Shown piece after piece: positions 57,570 through 64,000 of a stretch of 64,000 nt of DNA; within the stretch, counting starts at the first letter, position 1; every line of letters starts with the position of its first letter. Source of the DNA: Marinilactibacillus psychrotolerans (GTDB lineage: Bacteria; Bacillota; Bacilli; Lactobacillales; Carnobacteriaceae_A); the NCBI RefSeq assembly GCF_900101525.1, contig NZ_FMZD01000013.1, positions 1-64,000 on the forward strand, in the 5' to 3' direction. The notes beneath the pieces are model-generated. The model ran no database searches. It saw only the letters and a list, made by a program, of their open reading frames with translations, and was not told where the DNA came from. Both the position numbers and the translations under genes were made by a program.

Positions 57570-58583
57570 TCAAATAACTTTGTTACCCGCTGCTTTTTCT
57601 AAACGATTCATGTAGGCTTCTCCAATTCCTATCCTATTATACGATTCTGCTAAAATAACCGTTGCTTTTGTTTTTTCAAAATACCTCAATCCTTTGAATA
57701 ATCGTTTTGAAGCAGATGCTATATCCTGCTTATCACCTAATGAAAATGAACAATTATGTGTTGTCTTGAATTCTTTAATAATATCTTCAGAAGCTAGTAA
57801 TCCTATCACTTCTCCTTTATTTTCATAATGATGGATAGCTTTTTTCCAGCCGATTCCATTTTCAGAAACGATGACAACTGGTTCTGAAGGAGAATAATGG
57901 GTATATTTCATCCCCGGAGCCATTGGCACATCAGACTGACTGGAAAGTTCTGGGTTAAACATAACGGGACCAATTACAGCTTCCAGCGCTTCTTTAGATA
58001 TCCCTCCTGGTCTAAGAATCACTGGTTTACACGAATCAGATAAATCTAAAACAGTTGATTCTAACCCAACTCCCGTCTCTCCTCCATCAATGATCCCGGC
58101 TATTTTGCCCTTTAAATCATGGTAAACATGCTCTGCTGAGGTCGGACTAGGTCTTCCCGAAGAATTTGCGCTAGGTGCTGCTAATGGTTTCCCACTTAAT
58201 TCAATTAATTTCAATGCAATTGGATGATCTGGCATTCTTATACCAACCGTATCCAGCCCAGCGGTAACCGTTTCTGCCAAAGGTCCTTTTTTGTTTAAGA
58301 CAAGCGTGCATGGTCCTGGCCAAAAATGTTCCATGACTATTCTTGCCTTTTCCGATATACCTTGTGCATATTCATTTACTTGTGCGAGATTTGCAATATG
58401 AATAATTAGAGGATTATCACTTGGTCTGCCTTTTGCTGCATATATTTTTTTAACGGCTGCATCATTGGTTGCGTCTGCTCCAAGACCATATACAGTCTCA
58501 GTAGGGAAAGAAACAACTTCGCCTTGCTTTAATAATTCAGCCGCTTTATAAATTTCTTCTTCTTTCATCCATACAGTATCCAT
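57570..58583 (-). CDS. tsaC: L-threonylcarbamoyladenylate synthase (Sua5/YwlC type)
   Basis: Makes the threonylcarbamoyl-AMP used for t6A37 in tRNAs that read ANN codons; 337 residues, so it is the two-domain Sua5 form. The YrdC domain (about 1-205) has PTETVYGLG, KGRPSDNPL and the SANSSGRPSPT nucleotide motif; the extra Sua5 domain follows a linker with PGMKYTHYSP. It lies 34 bases downstream of prmC. Confidence 0.92.
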   Translation of the reverse strand: MDTVWMKEEEIYKAAELLKQGEVVSFPTETVYGLGADATNDAAVKKIYAAKGRPSDNPLIIHIANLAQVNEYAQGISEKARIVMEHFWPGPCTLVLNKKGPLAETVTAGLDTVGIRMPDHPIALKLIELSGKPLAAPSANSSGRPSPTSAEHVYHDLKGKIAGIIDGGETGVGLESTVLDLSDSCKPVILRPGGISKEALEAVIGPVMFNPELSSQSDVPMAPGMKYTHYSPSEPVVIVSENGIGWKKAIHHYENKGEVIGLLASEDIIKEFKTTHNCSFSLGDKQDIASASKRLFKGLRYFEKTKATVILAESYNRIGIGEAYMNRLEKAAGNKVI

Positions 58584-58617
58584 TTTATCACTCCTAACTA
58601 ATTTAATTTATAAATTT

Positions 58618-59484
58618 TTAAGTTGTCACATAAACAACCCGATCTTGTCCGGCCATATCTTTCCATATTTCAATTTTAGCTTCCGGAAAAGCTTTTTCAA
58701 ATAGGTGATAGACACTTGTCCCTTGAAGATATCCGATTTCCATTATAATTTTTCCTTTTGGTTTTAATATTGCCGGTAATTCTTTAGCAAGCCTGCGATA
58801 AATTTCTAGTCCCTCTTCTTTAGCAAACAAAGCAATCGATGGTTCGTGATCTAATACTGACTGATCCATTACAGATTTCTCATCGACAGAAATATAAGGA
58901 GGATTAGAAATGATTAGATCAAACGAGTGCTTCTTTACCGCCTGAGTTAAATCACTTTTATAAAATTTAACATCTGCATCCAAAGTCGCTGCATTTTCTT
59001 TTGCAATTTTTAAAGCATTACTACTGATGTCGACCGCCAAAACCTGATCATATTGCCTTTCCAGCTTATGTGAGATTGCGAGTACCCCACTTCCTGTGCC
59101 TATATCTATAACTTCAAATGGTTGATTTGGTAACATTTTGATGTAGCGATCAAACCATTCTTCTGTTTCAGGTCTAGGAATCAATGTACTGGGATTAACT
59201 TTAAATTTTCTATCATAAAACCATTCATGTCCAATAATATATTGTATCGGCAATCCCTCCATGAATAATTTTAAATCTGATAAAAATATCTTTTTAGTTT
59301 CCTTGGACATAAGTTCAGGGTATCGTCTAATTAGCTGGGTTTTACTCCAGTCATTTCGTTCTCTAAGTAGCCATTCTGCTGCAAAGACTTCTCTATGATG
59401 ACTATTCAAAAAAGAAGAAGCCCCCATCAGGACTTCTCTAATTGTTTTTTTCTCATATAATTCTTCAAGTTTCATTTTAGTATT
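58618..59484 (-). CDS. prmC: Release factor glutamine methyltransferase PrmC
   Basis: Methylates the GGQ glutamine of release factors; 288 residues from ATG 59484, which has GGAG ten bases upstream and overlaps prfA by eight bases. An ATG four codons later is the alternative. SAM motif [12 protein letters not shown] (about 119-130) and the diagnostic NPPY motif in [10 protein letters not shown] are present. Confidence 0.92.
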   Translation of the reverse strand, partial: NTKMKLEELYEKKTIREVLMGASSFLNSHHREVFAAEWLLRERNDWSKTQLIRRYPELMSKETKKIFLSDLKLFMEGLPIQYIIGHEWFYDRKFKVNPSTLIPRPETEEWFDRYIKMLPNQPFEVIDIGTGSGVLAISHKLERQYDQVLAVDISSNALKIAKENAATLDADVKFYKSDLTQAVKKHSFDLIISNPPYISVDEKSVMDQSVLDHEPSIALFAKEEGLEIYRRLAKELPAILKPKGKIIMEIGYLQGTSVYHLFEKAFPEAKIEIWKDMAGQDRVVYVTT

Positions 59485-60559
59485 CATCTTGGAGCTGCTC
59501 CATTTTTTGTGCTTGTTCCCAGAATACAAGCGCATCAATAATTTCATCCATTTTACCTGCTAATATCTGATCAAGTTTCTGAAGTGTCAAGTTGATACGA
59601 TGATCTGTGACACGACTTTGCGGAAAATTATAAGTGCGGATTCTTTCAGAACGGTCTCCAGTACCAACTGCTGATTTCCGTTCAGCATCGACTTCAGCTT
59701 GAGCTTCTTGAGTAATTTTATCATATATACGAGATCTCAGAACTTTCATTGCTTTCTCTCGATTTTTCAGCTGCGAGCGTTCATCTTGCATAGCCACAAC
59801 TATCCCTGTTGGTTCGTGAGTCAATCTTACAGCTGAGGCCGTTTTGTTAACGTGTTGTCCGCCCGCTCCACTTGCATGATAAATATCAATACGAATATCA
59901 TTTTCTGCAATATCGATCTCTACATCTTCTGCTTCCGGCATTACTACGACCGTAGCAGTGGATGTATGAATACGTCCTTGCGATTCAGTTTGTGGAACAC
60001 GTTGTACTCTATGTGCTCCATTTTCAAATTTAAGCTTAGAATAAACATTTTGTCCTGTAATCATCAATGTTACTTCTTTATATCCTCCTAGCCCATTTGA
60101 ATTCGTATCTAAAATTTCAGTTCTCCATCCCTGAGAATCAGCATAACGCTGGTACATTTCAAGTAAATCAGCCGCAAATAATTGTGCTTCATCTCCACCT
60201 GCAGCACCGCGAATTTCCATGATGATATTTCGTTTATCATTTTCATCTCTTGGTAATAGTAAAATTTTTAATTCTTCTTCTAATTTTGTCTTTTCAGAAA
60301 GTAGTTCTTCTCGCTCTTCTCTTGCCATTTCTTCCATATCTGCCTCTAAAGATTCTTGAAGTAACTCCTCTGTTTCTTTGATCCCTTCGTTCACTTCTTT
60401 GTATTTACGATAGATTCCAACGGTTTCTCTAAGTTCTCCTTCTTCTTTACTTAATTTCATAAATCGGTCAGTATCATTAATAACAGCAGGATCGCTTAGT
60501 AACTCGTTTAATTCATCATATCGATTATCTACTTGTTCTAATCTGTCAAACATACTCAT
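59477..60559 (-). CDS. prfA: Peptide chain release factor 1
   Basis: Class I release factor for UAA and UAG, 360 residues. The GGQ motif is in [12 protein letters not shown] (about 229-240) and the stop-codon reading domain contains the QPATE-class equivalent PQTESQGR. Its ATG overlaps the tdk stop codon, and prmC, which modifies its Gln, follows with an overlap. Confidence 0.95.
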   Translation of the reverse strand: MSMFDRLEQVDNRYDELNELLSDPAVINDTDRFMKLSKEEGELRETVGIYRKYKEVNEGIKETEELLQESLEADMEEMAREEREELLSEKTKLEEELKILLLPRDENDKRNIIMEIRGAAGGDEAQLFAADLLEMYQRYADSQGWRTEILDTNSNGLGGYKEVTLMITGQNVYSKLKFENGAHRVQRVPQTESQGRIHTSTATVVVMPEAEDVEIDIAENDIRIDIYHASGAGGQHVNKTASAVRLTHEPTGIVVAMQDERSQLKNREKAMKVLRSRIYDKITQEAQAEVDAERKSAVGTGDRSERIRTYNFPQSRVTDHRINLTLQKLDQILAGKMDEIIDALVFWEQAQKMEQLQDEY

Positions 60560-61155
60560 TTATTTTCGCCTCTTTCTAAAGCAGTTTTTCGCATCGAGTC
60601 ATAATAATGTTTCCGGCAGACTGGATAATAATCTTCATTCCCACCCACCATGATCTGATCTCCTGTGTAAACTGGTTTACCATTATGCATTCTCATGTTC
60701 ATAATTGCTTTTTTATGACAGAACCAACAGATTGTTTTCATTTCTTCAATTTTATCAGCTAGTAACAATAAATACTTTGATCCTTCGAATAATTCATTCA
60801 TGAAATCATTTTTCAATCCGAAAGCCATTACTGGTATACCGAGGTGGTCTACAATTTCTGCTAGCTGCAGCACATGATGTTTTCTTAAAAACTGTGATTC
60901 ATCTATTAATACACAGTCAGGATGCTGGTCCATTTTTTTTACAATTTTATATATATTCATGTCATCATCAATCGGTATAGCTTCGCGTTTGAGTCCAATA
61001 CGACTAGAAATTTGTCCAACTGTATCTCGATCGTCGATCGCACTGGTAAAGAGAAGCACCGTTTTATTCTGTTCCTCATAATTGTGCGCTACTTTTAATA
61101 TCTCAATAGATTTCCCGCTATTCATTGCTCCATATCTAAAATACAGTTGAGCCAC
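60556..61155 (-). CDS. tdk: Thymidine kinase
   Basis: Type II thymidine kinase of 199 residues that phosphorylates thymidine. P-loop GAMNSGKS (8-15), LIDESQF (Walker B, about 88-94) and zinc cysteines in CWFCH and PVCRKH are present. It opens the tdk-prfA-prmC-tsaC operon. The 243 bases to manA form a divergent promoter region with no gene that I trust. Confidence 0.93.
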   Translation of the reverse strand: MAQLYFRYGAMNSGKSIEILKVAHNYEEQNKTVLLFTSAIDDRDTVGQISSRIGLKREAIPIDDDMNIYKIVKKMDQHPDCVLIDESQFLRKHHVLQLAEIVDHLGIPVMAFGLKNDFMNELFEGSKYLLLLADKIEEMKTICWFCHKKAIMNMRMHNGKPVYTGDQIMVGGNEDYYPVCRKHYYDSMRKTALERGENK

Positions 61156-61437
61156 TTTATTATCCTACTTTCATTGTATGATTAACTACCTTAGATCACA
61201 ATTCATTTACTTATTTAAATTCAATGTGCTTATCCTTATAAATTATATGATAAGAGTAGAGAAAGTACAAGGGGATGTATGAGTCGGAAAAATAAACATC
61301 TGAATGCCTCTCGTTACTTAATTAGTCTTAAAAAAGTTTCGTTGCAAATCTACAATTAGAATAATTGCCTGTCAAAACGAGTTCATTCACTGTGAAATAT
61401 GTTAAACTATAAGTACAAAAGTGTAAGGAGACTGATT

Positions 61438-62394
61438 ATGACGCAACCATTATTTTTAAAAGGTGTAATGCAGGAAAAAATCTGGGGGGGAACTAATCTT
61501 AGAGACTTCTTTGGTTACGATATTCCAAGCGAACATACTGGGGAACTATGGGCAATAAGTGCTCATAAAAATGGACCCGCAGTTGTAAAGTCCGGAAAAT
61601 ATGCCGGAAAAACATTAACTGAATTATGGGATCAACATCGGGAGCTATTTGGAAATCAAAAAGGGGATGTTTTCCCATTATTAACGAAAATATTAGATGC
61701 TAAAACTGAATTATCGGTTCAGGTTCATCCCGATGATGCTTATGGTCTTAAACACGAAGGAGAACTTGGCAAAACTGAATGCTGGTACGTGATTGATGCC
61801 GACAAAGATGCTCAGATCGTATTTGGACACCAAGCTAAAACTCGTGAAGAATTTATAACTATGATCGAACAAGAAAAATGGGAAGACTTACTGCGATATG
61901 TAACCGTTAAACCTGGTGATTTTTTCTATGTCCCTAGTGGTACGATCCATGCAATCGGCGGAGGAATAACAATTTTAGAAACACAGCAATCTAGCGATAC
62001 AACTTATAGAGTCTACGACTATGATAGAAAAGATGCTGAAGGAAATACAAGACCACTGCATATCAAACAATCCATTGATGTGACAACTATTCCGCATGTA
62101 GATCCGGATCTTTCTCAAACTACCGCAGAGCAACAAGGTGCCCTGATCACTACACTAGTTGAAAATGAGTTCTTCACCGTTCAAGATTGGAAAATTTCTG
62201 GAGAATCTACTTTTAAATCATCTGGTTTATATACATTAGTTAGTGTTTTAGATGGTATGGGTACGTTAACTGTAGATTCTGAAACTTATACACTTAAAAA
62301 AGGCGCACATTTCATTTTGCCTAACGGAATAGACAACTGGACTTTCAACGGAGATTTTCATATTATTTCGTCAATTCCTGGTAAGGCCATTTAA
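61438..62394 (+). CDS. manA: Mannose-6-phosphate isomerase, class I
   Basis: Zinc enzyme of 318 residues that interconverts mannose-6-P and fructose-6-P. The start at 61438 has AAGGAG seven bases upstream; an in-frame ATG 39 bases earlier does not. Metal ligands lie in SVQVHPDD (Gln and His), KTECWYVI (Glu) and SGTIHAIGGG (His). The length matches the short Firmicutes form. Monocistronic with its own terminator. Confidence 0.92.
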   Translation: MTQPLFLKGVMQEKIWGGTNLRDFFGYDIPSEHTGELWAISAHKNGPAVVKSGKYAGKTLTELWDQHRELFGNQKGDVFPLLTKILDAKTELSVQVHPDDAYGLKHEGELGKTECWYVIDADKDAQIVFGHQAKTREEFITMIEQEKWEDLLRYVTVKPGDFFYVPSGTIHAIGGGITILETQQSSDTTYRVYDYDRKDAEGNTRPLHIKQSIDVTTIPHVDPDLSQTTAEQQGALITTLVENEFFTVQDWKISGESTFKSSGLYTLVSVLDGMGTLTVDSETYTLKKGAHFILPNGIDNWTFNGDFHIISSIPGKAI

Positions 62395-62416
62395 TTCAAT
62401 AATTAAAATGGCTATT

Positions 62417-62466
62417 AAAAATCCAAAGACAGCATAGAATCTAGATCACTGTCTTTGGATTTTTTT
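62417..62466 (+). terminator. Terminator of manA
   Basis: A 16-bp stem (62417-62432 with 62449-62464) with a 16-nt loop and a T-rich tail that runs into a TTTTG repeat. It may also serve the convergent amtB gene. Confidence 0.85.
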
Positions 62467-62490
62467 GTTTTGTTTTGTTTTGTTTTGTTT
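62463..62490. repeat. TTTTG pentanucleotide microsatellite
   Basis: Five and a half tandem copies of TTTTG lie between the manA terminator and the end of amtB. It is outside coding sequence and likely length-variable. Confidence 0.85.
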
Positions 62491-62515
62491 CATACTAATG
62501 AATGATTGAATCTGA

Positions 62516-63760
62516 TTATCCTTTATTAGGTATACTTTCTGTTGATGCAAAATCTGCGTAACTATTTGCTAACCCGTGCTCACTAACATCCATACCTGCC
62601 TCTTCTTCTTCAACGCTTACACGTAATCCAATAGTTGACTGAATTAATTTGAAAACAAGTACCATTGAGACGGTTACCCAAAGAATAACTGCGAGTACAC
62701 CAAGAATTTGTATACCAAGCAACCCTAAACCACCGCCGTAAAGTACACCGCCTTCTTGTGCGAAAACACCTACTAATATGGTCCCTAATCCACCAGCAAC
62801 ACCATGAACGGCAAAAGCTCCTACTGGATCATCTATCTTTAATTTTGTTTCCACAAAATCAAGTGCAGCTATCATACTAGCTGAAGAAAGTACCCCAATA
62901 CCAACTGCTCCTATTGGTTCTACAACAGCACATCCGGCTGTAATCCCTACTAAACCAGCAAGCGCCCCATTCATTGTTATGCCCACATCTGGTTTGCCTA
63001 ATTTAATCCATGATATCCCCATAGCAACCAGCGTTGCTGCTGCTGCTGATAAATTTGTATTAAGTAAAATGAGACCGATCAAGCTCAATGAATCCCCATC
63101 AGAAGCCTCTAAAGTAGAAGCACCATTGAACCCGAACCAAGAGAACCATAAAATAAATACGCCTAATGCCGCTAGAACGACATTGTGACCTGGAATAATT
63201 TTTGCATTTCCATTCTTATCATATTTTCCAATTCTTGGACCCACAAATTTAGCACCTATAATAGCCGTGACACCTCCCACCATATGCACTGCTGTTGACC
63301 CAGCAAAATCTTGGAAGCCCAGTTCTGATAACCAGCCACCGCCCCAGATCCAATGTCCAGATATCGGATAGATTACGCCTGATAAAATAATCGTATAAAG
63401 TAAGTACGAACTGAATTTAGTACGTTCAGCCATTGCTCCAGAAACAATAGTCGCTGCGGTTGCACAAAATACTGTCTGGAACATTAAAAATACATATCCA
63501 GGTATAGAAGAGTCATAGTTACCCGTAACAAAGAAATCCGGAGTTCCTGCAATGCCTAGAACAGAAGGACCAAACATGATCCCAAATCCAATTATCCAGT
63601 AAAGCAGTGATCCTAAAACAAAATCCATAATATTTTTCATAATAATATTCCCAGCATTTTTAGCTCTCGTTAGTCCTGATTCAAGTATTGCAAAACCAGC
63701 CTGCATAAAAAACACGAGTACAATTCCTAATAAAACCCAAAGTGTATCAGTAGCTGACAT
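62516..63760 (-). CDS. amtB: Ammonium transporter AmtB
   Basis: Ammonium channel of 414 residues with eleven predicted membrane segments. The pore His pair is in STAVHMVGG (about 156-164) and FAVHGVAGG (about 308-316). The N-terminal WVLLGIVLVFFMQAGFAILESG stretch contains the periplasmic recruitment region. No glnK (PII) gene follows on this side; one could lie elsewhere. Monocistronic in the window, with an AT-rich promoter region to its right. Confidence 0.93.
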   Translation of the reverse strand: MSATDTLWVLLGIVLVFFMQAGFAILESGLTRAKNAGNIIMKNIMDFVLGSLLYWIIGFGIMFGPSVLGIAGTPDFFVTGNYDSSIPGYVFLMFQTVFCATAATIVSGAMAERTKFSSYLLYTIILSGVIYPISGHWIWGGGWLSELGFQDFAGSTAVHMVGGVTAIIGAKFVGPRIGKYDKNGNAKIIPGHNVVLAALGVFILWFSWFGFNGASTLEASDGDSLSLIGLILLNTNLSAAAATLVAMGISWIKLGKPDVGITMNGALAGLVGITAGCAVVEPIGAVGIGVLSSASMIAALDFVETKLKIDDPVGAFAVHGVAGGLGTILVGVFAQEGGVLYGGGLGLLGIQILGVLAVILWVTVSMVLVFKLIQSTIGLRVSVEEEEAGMDVSEHGLANSYADFASTESIPNKG

Positions 63761-63944
63761 GTTCTTATCTCCCCTTTTTTAAGATAGACCTACTATACTT
63801 ATAAATTGGTATACTTATCAATAGCAGGTGTGGAATTCCATCATATATTAAGAATATATCCTTATATCATTAATTATATATAGTATTTAATGATTAATCC
63901 TAATATTATTTAATCGTCATTACTCATATTGGTCTATACATACA

Positions 63945-63985
63945 AAAAAACTGAAATCCTCTAACTATGAGGGTTTCAGTTTTTT
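63945..63985. terminator. Terminator at the right edge
   Basis: A 17-bp stem with one wobble (63945-63961 with 63969-63985), 7-nt loop, with A- and T-runs. It probably belongs to a minus-strand gene beyond the window edge. Confidence 0.75.
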
Positions 63986-64000
63986 AAAAATTGCGATATT

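Noticed and set aside
61279-61359. A 26-residue basic open frame after AAGGGGA between tdk and manA
   Set aside because: Spacing to the ribosome binding site is too short, there is no terminator after it and no family resemblance; more likely part of a promoter region.

Overview
The window is a 64 kb stretch of an AT-rich Gram-positive chromosome of the Firmicutes. The gene content points to the order Lactobacillales, and my best guess is a Carnobacteriaceae-like genus. The evidence is: the block pcrA-ligA-camS-gatC-gatA-gatB-dagK-rlmD; the block tdk-prfA-prmC-tsaC-upp next to DUF1146-murA-mbl-epuA; an LtaS-type lipoteichoic acid synthase; lipobox lipoproteins; strong GGAGG-type ribosome binding sites; and intrinsic hairpin-plus-T-run terminators. 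I saw no tRNA, rRNA, CRISPR array, phage module or intact insertion sequence.

Left part (1-21.5 kb, mixed accessory genes). A Mn-type CDF cation exporter is followed by a six-gene minus-strand operon: a UgpC/A/E/B-like ABC importer, a beta-CASP-like metallo-hydrolase and a cytoplasmic UshA-family phosphoesterase. Upstream of that operon lie four TT(N)ACA-like hexamers at an exact 11 bp period, which is the arrangement of a PhoP box, so the operon looks like a phosphate-starvation organophosphate uptake and hydrolysis system. Next come an M20 amidohydrolase, a ketopantoate-reductase-like enzyme, a UV-damage endonuclease UvsE fused to a DUF1722/YbgA-like domain together with a TspO-like membrane protein, an EAL phosphodiesterase, a 49-residue lmo0937-type membrane peptide, a membrane-anchored alpha/beta hydrolase, and a two-gene operon of a FeeM/LuxI-like acyltransferase and a ThiF-like adenylyltransferase. 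That operon diverges, through overlapping promoters, from a membrane HD-GYP protein. From 19.4 to 21.5 kb there is a decaying patch containing a frameshifted CDP-alcohol phosphatidyltransferase and small orphan genes.

Middle part (21.5-42.6 kb, largely core). On the minus strand run DNA ligase and PcrA helicase, the GatCAB tRNA amidotransferase, diacylglycerol kinase and a 23S rRNA uracil methyltransferase. Then come a GntR regulator, a PurK-like ATP-grasp protein with no PurE beside it, a UPF0316 protein and a CorC/HlyC-type protein. A cell-wall operon follows: VanY carboxypeptidase, GH73 glucosaminidase, a TIM-barrel protein and a MecA/PBP5-type transpeptidase. A Gfo/Idh/MocA oxidoreductase stands alone on the plus strand.

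Right part (42.6-64 kb). A MacB/FtsX-type ABC pair whose permease carries a very long coiled coil, an RlmI-like methyltransferase, LtaS (with Ser where Thr is the known nucleophile), a two-component system, a short SSB, EpuA, Mbl, MurA, DUF1146, Upp, TsaC, PrmC, PrfA, thymidine kinase, mannose-6-phosphate isomerase and an ammonium transporter. The usual glyA and F-ATPase operon are missing from their common position around upp.
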